A stretch of DNA of 64,000 nt from Loktanella sp. 5RATIMAR09 (lineage in GTDB: Bacteria > Pseudomonadota > Alphaproteobacteria > Rhodobacterales > Rhodobacteraceae): the NCBI RefSeq assembly GCF_001419985.1, contig NZ_LJAL01000001.1:545626-609625 (forward strand). Direction: 5' to 3'. This document shows, piece by piece, positions 44,425 to 52,913 of this stretch (the stretch's first letter is position 1; each line of letters starts with the position of its first letter). The translations under genes were made by a program, and so were the position numbers. The notes below the pieces were generated by a model that did not search any database, was not told where the DNA came from, and saw nothing but the letters and a program-made list of their open reading frames with translations.

Positions 44425-45243
44425 GTGAAACGCTTTGCCTGCTTGCTGGCCCTGTGCTGGCTGGCGGCCTGCGCGCCGCCCTTTGATCCGGATGAGCGCC
44501 TGTCCTTTGACGCCCCGACGCGGGCGCAAATTGAAGGCGTGCCACTGATCCAGCAAGCAGATTTCTTTTGCGGGCCTACCTCGATTGCGATGGTCATGCA
44601 GTGGGCAGGGGCCGAGATTACGCAAGAAGAGGTCGCCGCCCTTGCCTTCAGCCCCGGTGCGGGCGGTACCTATCTGGCGGACATGATCGGCAGCAGCCGC
44701 AGGTTGGGCCAGCTTGCCGTCGAGATTGATAACTTTGATCAACTTTTGACCGAAGTAACCGCAGGCCATCCGGTGATTGTGTTTCAGAACCTCGGATTCA
44801 GCGTGGTGCCTGTGTGGCACTATGGCGTCGTGACGGGCTATGATTTTGCGCGTGATGAGGTTTATCTGAATTCCGGCCAACAGGACCAGATGGTCATGCC
44901 CTTTGCCGTCTTCGAGCGCACTTGGCGGCGCGGCGATTACTGGGGGCTGGTGGTGCTGCCGCCCGATCAACTGCCCGCGAGCGCCGGCGAGGCCGAGGTT
45001 CTCTCTGCCGCTGCTGCACTTGAGCGGGTCGCGCAGTATGAGGCAGCCGAAACGCTCTATGAAACGGGGGCTGCGAACTGGCCCGACAACTGGCTGTGGC
45101 AATTCGGTCTGGGCAATGCCCGCTATGCGCAGGGCGATTTGCGGGGTGCGCGACAGGCGCTGCGCCGTGCCCGCAGTATTGATCCCACGATTCCCGAAGT
45201 GCGCGCCAACCTCGCCTTTGTCGAAAGCGAAATCGGGGGTTAA
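44425..45243 (+). CDS. PA2778-family C39-like cysteine peptidase, lipoprotein
   Basis: 272 residues from GTG 44425 (VKRFACLLALCWLAACAPP), a lipoprotein signal with lipobox LAAC. The C39-type papain-fold catalytic cysteine is in QQADFFCGPTSIAMVMQWAG and the histidine in VPVWHYGVVTGYD. Residues about 205-270 form a TPR-like pair (ALERVAQYEAAETLYETGA; GLGNARYAQGDLRGARQALRRARSIDP). It starts 8 bp after the PA2779-type gene. The frame is open to 44374, inside that gene, but the lipoprotein start is more convincing. Confidence 0.82.
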   Translation: MKRFACLLALCWLAACAPPFDPDERLSFDAPTRAQIEGVPLIQQADFFCGPTSIAMVMQWAGAEITQEEVAALAFSPGAGGTYLADMIGSSRRLGQLAVEIDNFDQLLTEVTAGHPVIVFQNLGFSVVPVWHYGVVTGYDFARDEVYLNSGQQDQMVMPFAVFERTWRRGDYWGLVVLPPDQLPASAGEAEVLSAAAALERVAQYEAAETLYETGAANWPDNWLWQFGLGNARYAQGDLRGARQALRRARSIDPTIPEVRANLAFVESEIGG

Positions 45244-45378
45244 TTCCCCTCATGCGCCCTTGTCGTAACCCATCGGAAATCCTGCATGGCGTAAATGTGC
45301 TGCTTGCAGTCGCGCACGGCCTTTCAGTACCAAGGCACAAATGGTCTATATTCGGGCAACGCACCTTGGAGGTTCCTG

Positions 45379-48147
45379 ATGTCAGATCCCATTACCTTTA
45401 CGCTTGATGGCCAGACCGTGACCGCGCAACCGGGTGAAACGATTTGGGAAGTCGCCAATGGGCGCGGCCTTGTGATCCCGCATTTGTGCCACAAACCCGC
45501 ACCCGGCTACCGGTCTGACGGAAACTGCCGCGCCTGCATGGTTGCAATCGACGGCGAGCGGACATTGGCCGCCAGCTGTATCCGTGAACCGTCCGAAGGC
45601 ATGGTCGTGACCACGGACCAACCGCGCGAAACGCAGGCCCGCCGCATGGTGATGGAGCTGCTCGTTGCCGATCAACCGGCCCAAGACGTCGCCCACGATA
45701 AATCCGCACATCTGTGGGATATGGCCGCCAAACAGGACGTGAGCGAAAGCCGGTTTCCCAAGGCCGACCCCGATCATATCCCGCTGCTTGATGATAGCCA
45801 CGTGGCGATGTCAGTGAACCTTGATGCCTGCATCCAATGCGGCCTTTGCGTGCGTGCCTGCCGCGAAGTGCAGGTGAACGACGTGATCGGCATGGCAGGG
45901 CGCGGCGGCAACGCCTATCCGGTATTTGATATGGCCGATCCCATGGGTGCGTCATCTTGTGTGGCTTGCGGCGAATGTGTGCAGGCCTGCCCGACGGGGG
46001 CATTGTTGCCTGCGACAGTGACCGACGAAAACCAGATGGGCGATACGAAAGACTTTGACCGCGAAATCGAAAGCGTGTGTCCGTTCTGCGGTGTCGGCTG
46101 CCAGATCAGCCTCAAGATCAAGGATGACAAGGTCAAATTCGTCGAAGGGATCAACGGCCCCGCCAATGAGGGGCGGTTGTGTGTGAAGGGCCGTTTCGGG
46201 TTCGATTACATCCACCACAATCACCGTCTGACAAAACCCCTGATCCGCCGCGATGATGCACCTGCCAAGGGCCTGAACGTGGACCCTGGCAACTGGCAAA
46301 CCCATTTCCGCGAAGCAACATGGGACGAGGCGCTTGACGTGGCCGCCAATGGCTTGCGCGAGATTGGCGGTACAGGTGTTGCCGGGTTCGGGTCGGCCAA
46401 ATGCACCAACGAAGAGGCCTATCTGTTCCAGAAACTGATCCGGCAAGGGTTCGGTCACAACAACGTCGACCACTGCACGCGGCTATGCCATGCATCCTCT
46501 GTCGCGGCGTTGATGGAGAACGTGGGTTCCGGTGCTGTGACTGCGACCTTCAACGAGATCGAAAATGCGGATGTAGCCATCGTCATCGGGGCCAACCCGA
46601 TTGAGAACCACCCGGTTGCGGCGACCTATTTCAAGCAATTCACCAAGCGCGGCGGCAAGTTGATTGTGATGGACCCCCGCGGTCAGGCGCTCAAGCGGTT
46701 TGCATCGCATATGCTGCAATTCCGGCCCGGTGCGGATGTGTCGATGCTGAACGCGATCATGCATGTGATTGTCGAGGAAGAGCTTTACGACCGCCAGTAT
46801 ATCGAAGCCTACACCGAAAACTGGGAAGCCGAGAAAGCGCATCTGGCCGATTTCACGCCTGAAAAGATGGCCAAGATTTGCGGGATCGAGGCGGAGGTTC
46901 TGCGCGATGTGGCCCGCACCTTTGCAGGGGCCAAAGCGGGCATGATCTTCTGGGGCATGGGCGTGTCGCAACACATCCACGGGACCGACAATGCGCGCTG
47001 TCTTATCAGTCTCGCGCTGATGACGGGCCAGGTGGGGCGGCCGGGCGCCGGTCTTCACCCGCTGCGTGGGCAGAACAACGTGCAAGGTGCCTCTGATGCG
47101 GGCCTGATCCCGATGTTCCTGCCTGATTATCAGCCGGTGGGCGACGATGGTGTGCGTTCTGCCTTTCAGGAAATCTGGCAGGAAGGCACAATTGATCCCA
47201 ACAAGGGGCTGACCGTCACGGAAATTCTTGATGCGGTCCATGCAGGTGACATCCACGGCATGTATATCTTGGGGGAAAACCCCGCCATGTCCGACCCTGA
47301 TGTGGAACATGCCCGCGACGCTCTGGCGAAACTGAAACACCTTGTCGTGCAGGACATCTTTATTACGGAAACCGCCAACTATGCCGATGTGATTCTGCCT
47401 GCTGCCGCCTTTGCGGAAAAATCAGGCACGGTCACGAATACCAACCGCCAAGTGCAAATGGGCCGCCCTGCCGTGCCGCCCCCCGGTGAGGCACGCGAGG
47501 ATTGGTGGATCACCACCGAACTTGCCAAGCGCCTCGGCCTGAACTGGACCTACACCCACCCGCGTGAGGTCTTTGGCGAAATGGCGCTGTCGATGAAATC
47601 GCTGTCCAACATCACATGGGACCGGCTAGAGGCGCAGAATGCCGTGACCTATCCGTCGCTATCGCCGACCGATCCCGGCCAGCCGATTGTTTTTGGCGAT
47701 GGCTTCCCCCGTGCCAACGGGCGCGCGCGCTTTACCCCCGCTAGCGTGATTGCGCCGGATGAAGCACCCGATGCAGAATATCCGATGATCATGACCACGG
47801 GTCGCCAGTTGGAACATTGGCATACCGGGTCCATGACGCGGCGATCACGTGTTCTGGACGCGGTTGAACCGGAGGCGAACTGCTCACTGCACCCATCGAC
47901 TATGCGCAAGTTGGGTGTTGAGCCGGGCGGAATGGTGACGGTATCGAGCCGCCGTGGCAGCATCACGATCATGGCCCGCGAAGATCGCGCCGTCGCCCCT
48001 GATATGGTTTTTGTTCCGTTCGCCTATGTCGAAGCGGCGGCCAATGTGTTGACCAATCCGGCAGTTGACCCCTTTGGCAAAATTCCTGAATTCAAATTCT
48101 CGGCCGTGCGGGTCGAAAAGGCCGAAACCGCCGTTCCGGCCGAGTAG
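45379..48147 (+). CDS. fdhF: NAD-type formate dehydrogenase, alpha (molybdenum) subunit
   Basis: 922 residues from MSDPITFTLDGQ, with TTGGAGG before. In order: a 2Fe-2S ferredoxin domain (Cys 37, 50, 53, 67), two 4Fe-4S clusters (CIQCGLCVRACREVQ; CVACGECVQACPTG), the catalytic 4Fe-4S (CPFCGVGCQ), and the bis-MGD domains with the molybdenum-ligand cysteine C370 followed by H371 (CTRLCHASS). It is of the FdsA type, which oxidises formate and passes electrons to FdsB/FdsG. None of fdsB, fdsG, fdsC or fdsD is adjacent, so this is an orphan alpha subunit. Confidence 0.9.
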   Translation: MSDPITFTLDGQTVTAQPGETIWEVANGRGLVIPHLCHKPAPGYRSDGNCRACMVAIDGERTLAASCIREPSEGMVVTTDQPRETQARRMVMELLVADQPAQDVAHDKSAHLWDMAAKQDVSESRFPKADPDHIPLLDDSHVAMSVNLDACIQCGLCVRACREVQVNDVIGMAGRGGNAYPVFDMADPMGASSCVACGECVQACPTGALLPATVTDENQMGDTKDFDREIESVCPFCGVGCQISLKIKDDKVKFVEGINGPANEGRLCVKGRFGFDYIHHNHRLTKPLIRRDDAPAKGLNVDPGNWQTHFREATWDEALDVAANGLREIGGTGVAGFGSAKCTNEEAYLFQKLIRQGFGHNNVDHCTRLCHASSVAALMENVGSGAVTATFNEIENADVAIVIGANPIENHPVAATYFKQFTKRGGKLIVMDPRGQALKRFASHMLQFRPGADVSMLNAIMHVIVEEELYDRQYIEAYTENWEAEKAHLADFTPEKMAKICGIEAEVLRDVARTFAGAKAGMIFWGMGVSQHIHGTDNARCLISLALMTGQVGRPGAGLHPLRGQNNVQGASDAGLIPMFLPDYQPVGDDGVRSAFQEIWQEGTIDPNKGLTVTEILDAVHAGDIHGMYILGENPAMSDPDVEHARDALAKLKHLVVQDIFITETANYADVILPAAAFAEKSGTVTNTNRQVQMGRPAVPPPGEAREDWWITTELAKRLGLNWTYTHPREVFGEMALSMKSLSNITWDRLEAQNAVTYPSLSPTDPGQPIVFGDGFPRANGRARFTPASVIAPDEAPDAEYPMIMTTGRQLEHWHTGSMTRRSRVLDAVEPEANCSLHPSTMRKLGVEPGGMVTVSSRRGSITIMAREDRAVAPDMVFVPFAYVEAAANVLTNPAVDPFGKIPEFKFSAVRVEKAETAVPAE

Positions 48148-48173
48148 GAAACTGCGTATCTAACGCGGGTTTA

Positions 48174-48198
48174 GGGGGCGCTATTGAATAGCACCCCC
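48174..48198 (+). terminator. Weak terminator-like hairpin after fdhF
   Basis: Stem GGGGG-GCTAT/ATAGC-CCCCC with one C-A mismatch and loop TGA, 27 bp after the stop codon. No T-run follows, so it is a weak or Rho-assisted terminator at best. Confidence 0.45.
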
Positions 48199-48272
48199 GC
48201 AACAGCCTAGCCTTTGGTTGAGTGCAGGGCCGTTTTTGCGGCTGCTGCAAGACTAACCAAAGGAGACGCGCG

Positions 48273-49754
48273 ATGCGCAGATTGACCCTGATTGCGGCCC
48301 TCTCGGGGCTTGCCCTGCCGGCTTTTGCTGATGATGCAGCCCTCTTGATCGGCGTCGACCGCTATCAGGAGTTCGGCAGGGTAGGCGATGCAACGGACAT
48401 TCTGGATGCCTCGGATGAATTGCGGGATGCCGGCTATCAGGTCGCCACGCTTTCGAACGGGTCCGCAAGCGATATGAAGCGGTTGGCGGAAACACTGGCT
48501 GATGATGCGCTGGGCGCTGATCGTCTGGTTGTCGCGCTCTCGGGGCGTTTTGCCACGGATGGCACACGGACATGGTTCTTGGCGCAGGATGCCCAGACAC
48601 CCACACCATTTGGCCTAGATAACGCGATATCGGTCGACACTGTTCTTGATGTCCTCGCACGCACGCCCGGTCAGGCGGTGCTTGTGCTGGGGTACGATCA
48701 GGACGGGTTCGGCAGTTTCGGGCGATATCTGCGCGAAGGCGTAGGCACTCTTGATGTGCCGCAAGGGGTGACTGTGGTTTATGGTGAGCCTGACAGGGTG
48801 ACCGGAGTCTTGACCGATGCGGTTGCAGTATCGGGCGGTGATGTCATGGCCTATGTGCGCGATAACCGGCGTTTGAACACGCTGGGCTTCCAGCCGCAGA
48901 GCCTTGTCATGCAGTTGCCAGATGCGGTTCCGGCGCCAAACCTGCCGCAAATTGAGCCTAGCCTGACCGCGTGGACAAACGCACAAAATGCAAACACCGC
49001 CGATAGCTACCGTGATTTCATCTTCGAATATCCCCGGAGCCCTTACGCTGACGAGGCGCGCCGCCGTCTGGACCAGATCGAAAATGATCCGGTCAGGCTT
49101 GCGCAGATTGACGAAAACGCGCTGAACCTGACCCGCAACGAGCGGCGCGCGATCCAGCGCAATCTGACATTGCTGGAGTTCGATACGCGGGGTGTGGATG
49201 GTATCTTTGGGCCCGGAACACGTGGCGCGATCCGCAACTGGCAACAAAACAACGGGTTTGCGCAAACCTCTTATCTGACCTCCGAGCAGATCAATCGCAT
49301 TGATGCACAGGCCAGCCGGCGCGCCGCTGAAATCGCAGCCGAGGAAGAGCGGGCACGTGAACAAGCCCTGTCACTGGATCGCGACTATTGGGAAGAAACC
49401 GGTGCGCGTGGCACACCTGCTGGCTACCGGGCCTATCTGGAGCGGTATCCCGACGGTATTTTCGCGGCAGAGGCGCGCAACAGGCTCGCTGCGCTGGATG
49501 AGGCCAGCAATGAGGCAACGAATGATGCAGCGCGGGCGCGTGAAGATGCGCTGAACATCAACCCTGTCCTGCGCCGCTTGATCGAGAGCCGACTGCAGCA
49601 ATTGGGGTTCAACCCGGGTCAGATCGATGGGCGGTTTGACAGCGATACGCGCCGCGCGATCGGGCGCTATCAGGCGCAGGGAAATCTGACATCGACGGGG
49701 TATCTGGATCAGGCAACACTGGCGCGTCTGCTGGCTGATACTTTCGGTCGCTAG
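48273..49754 (+). CDS. Secreted caspase-fold (degenerate) protein with two peptidoglycan-binding domains
   Basis: 493 residues from MRRLTLIAALSGLALPAFA (signal peptide) with AAAGGAGA before. Residues about 20-190 have the caspase/metacaspase start (DAALLIGVDRYQEFGRVGDATDI) but the histidine position reads VALSGRFATDG, not SGHG, and the cysteine strand reads VLVLGYDQDGF, without DAC. Residues about 275-345 and 425-490 are PG_binding_1 domains (GVDGIFGPGTRGAIRNWQ; LGFNPGQIDGRFDSDTRRAIGRYQ). A helical linker lies between. It is a likely inactive pseudo-caspase acting at the cell wall. Confidence 0.75.
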   Translation: MRRLTLIAALSGLALPAFADDAALLIGVDRYQEFGRVGDATDILDASDELRDAGYQVATLSNGSASDMKRLAETLADDALGADRLVVALSGRFATDGTRTWFLAQDAQTPTPFGLDNAISVDTVLDVLARTPGQAVLVLGYDQDGFGSFGRYLREGVGTLDVPQGVTVVYGEPDRVTGVLTDAVAVSGGDVMAYVRDNRRLNTLGFQPQSLVMQLPDAVPAPNLPQIEPSLTAWTNAQNANTADSYRDFIFEYPRSPYADEARRRLDQIENDPVRLAQIDENALNLTRNERRAIQRNLTLLEFDTRGVDGIFGPGTRGAIRNWQQNNGFAQTSYLTSEQINRIDAQASRRAAEIAAEEERAREQALSLDRDYWEETGARGTPAGYRAYLERYPDGIFAAEARNRLAALDEASNEATNDAARAREDALNINPVLRRLIESRLQQLGFNPGQIDGRFDSDTRRAIGRYQAQGNLTSTGYLDQATLARLLADTFGR

Positions 49755-49776
49755 CCGCAATCCCTCTCTGATGCAT

Positions 49777-49814
49777 AAAAAGGGGCGCCCCGCTTGCCGT
49801 GGGGCGCCCTTTTT
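49777..49814. terminator. Bidirectional terminator
   Basis: A-run, stem AAAGGG-GCGCCCC / GGGGCGC-CCTTT, loop GCTTGCCGT, T-run. It lies between convergent genes and can serve both. Confidence 0.9.
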
Positions 49815-49829
49815 CAAGTCCGGTATGCG

Positions 49830-51023
49830 TTAGTCTGCGCGCACGTATTTTTCGGCAACAAGCCTGACAAAGCCCTGACTGCCATCAAACAGGCGGACAC
49901 CGATAATGTAGGTGCCTTCCTGCAAGCGCACGGCAATCATGCTGTCCAGCCCGTCGCCGTAGTCGTCGTTCAACCCGACCTGACGGCCCAGATCATCATA
50001 GAGCACCAACCAAGGGTCGCTGTTGCCGTTCGCGATGGCTTCGACCACCAAAAGTCCTGCGCCTTCGAAATCAAAGCTGAACCATGTGACATCTTCGGTT
50101 GCCTGCACGTCCTGACGGGTACGCGAGGTCAGGACGCCCAGATCGGTGACAGGGACACTGCCGTCCAGCGGCGGGGCAGCCTCGCCACGGGCGTAGAGCG
50201 CCTGCAAGGCTTCGTCTGCGTCATAGGGATTGATGGACAGGGTGATTGGCGCGCTGTCATCGCTGAGTGCTGTCACGCCAAGGCAATAGGTGCCAGCGGC
50301 CAAAGTGTCTGTGACATCAAGGCGGGAGTTCAAACCGTCGTAGTCGTCGTTTTCGTCAATATATGTCTCGCCCGGAGCATAGAGGGTAATGACGGGATCG
50401 GCAGTTTCATTTTCCGCTGTGATCGTGATCGGCGTTTGTCCATCAAGTTCAAAGCTCCAGAACGGGACGTCTGCAGCCGAGGCCGAGACGCTTTCGCCCA
50501 GCGTCCCGAACGGCACGGCAGTGTCGCAGCTGCCCGTTTGGGTGTTCGCAGGCGCGCTGATGCCGTCTGTCAGGGGTTCCTGTTCCTGACGGCCAATGCG
50601 GACGAATGCGGTCATCGGGCCGCCATCATAGCTGCGCACAGACATACAGTAAGTCCCTGCATCAAGCGAGGTTTCCGCACGCGAGGCGGCGTTGCCGCCA
50701 GAATCATCGTCGGACAGAATGATGCCACCGCTGCTGTCGAGCAGGTCAATGATCGGATCACCCGAGCCACGCCCTGCGGCCTCAACCCGGATGTCCGTCG
50801 GAGCAGAGAGGGTAAAGAGGGACACGTATTCATTGCCGCCAAGAACCAGCGCCATCTGTTCCTGATATGTCGCCGCTGTGGTGATGTCCGAGTTGGCTTC
50901 TGCGCCGCCAATCCACTGACCGTTGTTACCAAAACCGCCGCAGATGTCTTGGGCCAATGCCGGTGTTGCGGTGCCCAGCATAAGCGCTGCGATGGCAGAT
51001 ATTTTAGGTGTGGGGCGGGTCAT
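49830..51023 (-). CDS. Secreted protein with three PPC-type (pre-peptidase C-terminal) repeats
   Basis: 397 residues from MTRPTPKISAIAALMLGTATPALAQ (signal peptide). Three repeats each have an acidic turn followed by GTY: SDDDSGGNAASRAETSLDAGTYCMSV, DENDDYDGLNSRLDVTDTLAAGTYCLGV (shortened here) and NDDYGDGLDSMIAVRLQEGTYIIGV. The acidic turns look like calcium sites. This is the PPC/DVUA0089-like beta-sandwich; no peptidase domain is attached. Probably periplasmic or outer-surface; role unknown. The frame is open 14 codons further upstream. Confidence 0.75.
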   Translation of the reverse strand: MTRPTPKISAIAALMLGTATPALAQDICGGFGNNGQWIGGAEANSDITTAATYQEQMALVLGGNEYVSLFTLSAPTDIRVEAAGRGSGDPIIDLLDSSGGIILSDDDSGGNAASRAETSLDAGTYCMSVRSYDGGPMTAFVRIGRQEQEPLTDGISAPANTQTGSCDTAVPFGTLGESVSASAADVPFWSFELDGQTPITITAENETADPVITLYAPGETYIDENDDYDGLNSRLDVTDTLAAGTYCLGVTALSDDSAPITLSINPYDADEALQALYARGEAAPPLDGSVPVTDLGVLTSRTRQDVQATEDVTWFSFDFEGAGLLVVEAIANGNSDPWLVLYDDLGRQVGLNDDYGDGLDSMIAVRLQEGTYIIGVRLFDGSQGFVRLVAEKYVRAD

Positions 51024-51175
51024 GGAATAAAATCCTTTGTCTTCAAGAAAATCGGAGTGCCACAAAGTAGCGTGACGAAACTCAGTATGCCTAGCGAATA
51101 TTACAGGTTTACCAAGGCGCGATTGTGATTTTTATCGGGTTTCTTGCAGATATTCTGCTGAGACCGACCTGCCGG

Positions 51176-51213
51176 AAAAGAAAAAGGGCCGCGCCAGCGG
51201 CACGACCCTTTTC
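51176..51213 (-). terminator. Terminator of rpmJ
   Basis: Stem AAAAGGG-CG-GCC/GGC-CG-CCCTTTT with two C-A mismatches, loop AGC; on the minus strand it runs into TTTTTCTTTT. It lies 22 bp beyond the rpmJ stop. Confidence 0.8.
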
Positions 51214-51234
51214 CCTGATACTGCTGTCGCAGGT

Positions 51235-51360
51235 TTAGCCCTGACGGGCTTTGAACCGGCGTTGCGTCTTGTTGATAACATAGACGCGGCCCTTACGGCG
51301 CACGACGCGGCAATCGCGGTGGCGCTGCTTGAGCGAGCGGAGGGAGTTACGTACCTTCAT
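51235..51360 (-). CDS. rpmJ: 50S ribosomal protein bL36
   Basis: 41 residues, [23 protein letters not shown] to KARQG. This is the longer, zinc-finger-poor form of bL36 (only one cysteine kept) usual in alphaproteobacteria. It is a monocistronic gene with its own terminator. The frame extends upstream through the tRNA but that is not coding. Confidence 0.95.
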   Translation of the reverse strand: MKVRNSLRSLKQRHRDCRVVRRKGRVYVINKTQRRFKARQG

Positions 51361-51437
51361 GGGGTCGTTTCCTGTCTGTCGCGGCGCGCGGACTGCGCCT
51401 TGGGTTGCAAAAACGGACCTAGGGCCCGATGAATTCA

Positions 51438-51512
51438 TGGTGGACGATACTGGGATCGAACCAGTGACCCCTTCGATGTCAACGAAGTGCTCTACCGCTG
51501 AGCTAATCATCC
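51438..51512 (-). tRNA. tRNA-Val (anticodon GAC)
   Basis: 75 bases including an encoded CCA. Minus-strand cloverleaf: acceptor GGATGAT/ATCGTCC, D-arm GCTC-AGCGGTA-GAGC, anticodon arm CTTCG-TTGACAT-CGAAG with anticodon GAC, T-arm ACTGG-TTCGATC-CCAGT. All stems pair, with one wobble in the acceptor. Confidence 0.96.
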
Positions 51513-51666
51513 ATGCCTTCTGCGTTTTACGACACGTCCTATAACGAAATAGGACGCGGGCAATCCGCGTCAGTCGTGCGGTCTATAAAAGGAGTCGACA
51601 AAGGGATCAAGGGCTTTTGGTATTTTCCCGAAATGCGCTATCTGTTTCATCGAAGGGACGAAAATA

Positions 51667-52530
51667 TTGCTCAAAACGGCCTACACACTGACCCGACCAA
51701 GGGTGCGCACCACAAGCGTTGTCTTTGCGTCGCCCCACAGCGGGCGCGATTATCCTGATGCGTTCTTGCGCCGGTCGGTCCTGAATGCAAGCGAGATCCG
51801 GTCGTCCGAGGACGCCTTTGTCGATCAGCTTTTCGCCGCTGTGCCAGACCACGGCGCACCGCTGTTGACCGCGACAGCGCCGCGCGCCTTTCTTGATCTG
51901 AACCGCGGGGTGGATGAACTTGATCAGGCCCTGATCGAAGGGGTGCGCCGCAATGCGCATAACCCCCGCATCGCCAGCGGGCTTGGTGTTATCCCGCGTG
52001 TTGTGGCCAATGGACGCCAGATTTATCGTGGCAAGCTCACGCTGGCCGAGGCGCATCTGCGCATTGCGCAGTACTGGCGTCCCTACCATGATCAGTTGCA
52101 AACCTTGCTGGATGAAAGCAACAACGCCTACGGCGAGGCGATTTTGATTGATTGCCATTCCATGCCCCATGAAGCGCTTGAAAACGTCGGGCCGCCGGGG
52201 AGTGCGCGTCCTGATGTGGTTCTGGGGGATCGATTCGGATCCACCGCCGCCGCCTCGGTTATGGAACAGGTCGAGGCTGCCTTCGCCAGCGCCGGTCTGC
52301 GCGTCGCGCGGAATATGCCTTTTGCGGGGGCCTTTATTACGCAACACTATGGCCGTCCGTCACGGCAACAACATGCCATTCAGGTCGAAATCGACCGCGC
52401 GCTTTACATGAACGAACGTACATTGGAACTGAACGCAGACTTCGCGGCCTTTCAGGCGCTCTTGTCTGGTGTGTGTGCCGAGATTGCGGATATCGGACGT
52501 CCGGCTGATTTGCGGGTGGCTGCTGAGTGA
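51667..52530 (+). CDS. N-formylglutamate amidohydrolase family protein
   Basis: 287 residues starting with TTG. Zinc-hydrolase motifs: VVFASPHSGRDYP, SSEDAFVDQLF, LLTATAPRAFLDLNR and ILIDCHSMP. In the HutG branch it yields glutamate from N-formylglutamate; related enzymes act on other N-acyl amino acids. No hut genes are nearby, so the substrate is unsure. Its stop overlaps the start of the DUF1272 gene. Confidence 0.88.
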   Translation: MLKTAYTLTRPRVRTTSVVFASPHSGRDYPDAFLRRSVLNASEIRSSEDAFVDQLFAAVPDHGAPLLTATAPRAFLDLNRGVDELDQALIEGVRRNAHNPRIASGLGVIPRVVANGRQIYRGKLTLAEAHLRIAQYWRPYHDQLQTLLDESNNAYGEAILIDCHSMPHEALENVGPPGSARPDVVLGDRFGSTAAASVMEQVEAAFASAGLRVARNMPFAGAFITQHYGRPSRQQHAIQVEIDRALYMNERTLELNADFAAFQALLSGVCAEIADIGRPADLRVAAE

Positions 52531-52913
52531 TGTTGGAACTGCGCCCAAATTGCGAATGGTGTGACAAAGACCTGCTGCCCGATGCGGAAGAGGCACGCAT
52601 TTGCAGCTATGAGTGCACCTATTGCGCGTCTTGCGTAAGCGATGTGTTTCAGAACGTTTGCCCGACATGCGGAGGGGGATTTGTGCCGCGCCCGATTCGA
52701 CCCAAAGGGGCACATCGCGCAGGGCTGACATTGGGGCTGGGGCATCAACCTGCCAGCACCAAATGCGTGCGCTCGCGCTGGAGTGCTGAGGAGGTTGCGG
52801 CGCAGGTGGCGCGTTTGAAGGATATTCCGCCCGCTGATCGCTGGTGCACACTGTGCCGCCCTGTAAGGTGGATTGAAATCCACCTTACCCTTAACGCAGC
52901 GCGCGTCCTTTGA
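52530..52913 (+). CDS. DUF1272 zinc-binding protein
   Basis: 127 residues from MLELRPNCEWCDKDLLPDAEEARICSYECTYC. The eight-cysteine pattern CEWC-CSYEC-CASC-CPTCGGG is the DUF1272 signature, probably binding zinc. The gene overlaps the previous stop. Its last ~17 codons consist of a perfect 12-bp-arm inverted repeat (52863-52888) and then DNA shared antisense with the end of dinB, so the tail WIEIHLTLNAARVL is probably not a functional part. Confidence 0.8.
   Translation: MLELRPNCEWCDKDLLPDAEEARICSYECTYCASCVSDVFQNVCPTCGGGFVPRPIRPKGAHRAGLTLGLGHQPASTKCVRSRWSAEEVAAQVARLKDIPPADRWCTLCRPVRWIEIHLTLNAARVL
52863..52888. repeat. Perfect inverted repeat at the DUF1272 3' end
   Basis: GTAAGGTGGATT-GA-AATCCACCTTAC: 12-bp perfect arms, 2-bp centre. 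It lies inside the DUF1272 reading frame and 3 bp outside the dinB stop. It could terminate both convergent genes or be a dispersed repeat. Confidence 0.85.

Noticed and set aside
49794..51128. 444-codon open frame antisense to the PPC-repeat gene
   Set aside because: Begins inside the terminator and mirrors the real gene; no signal or domain.
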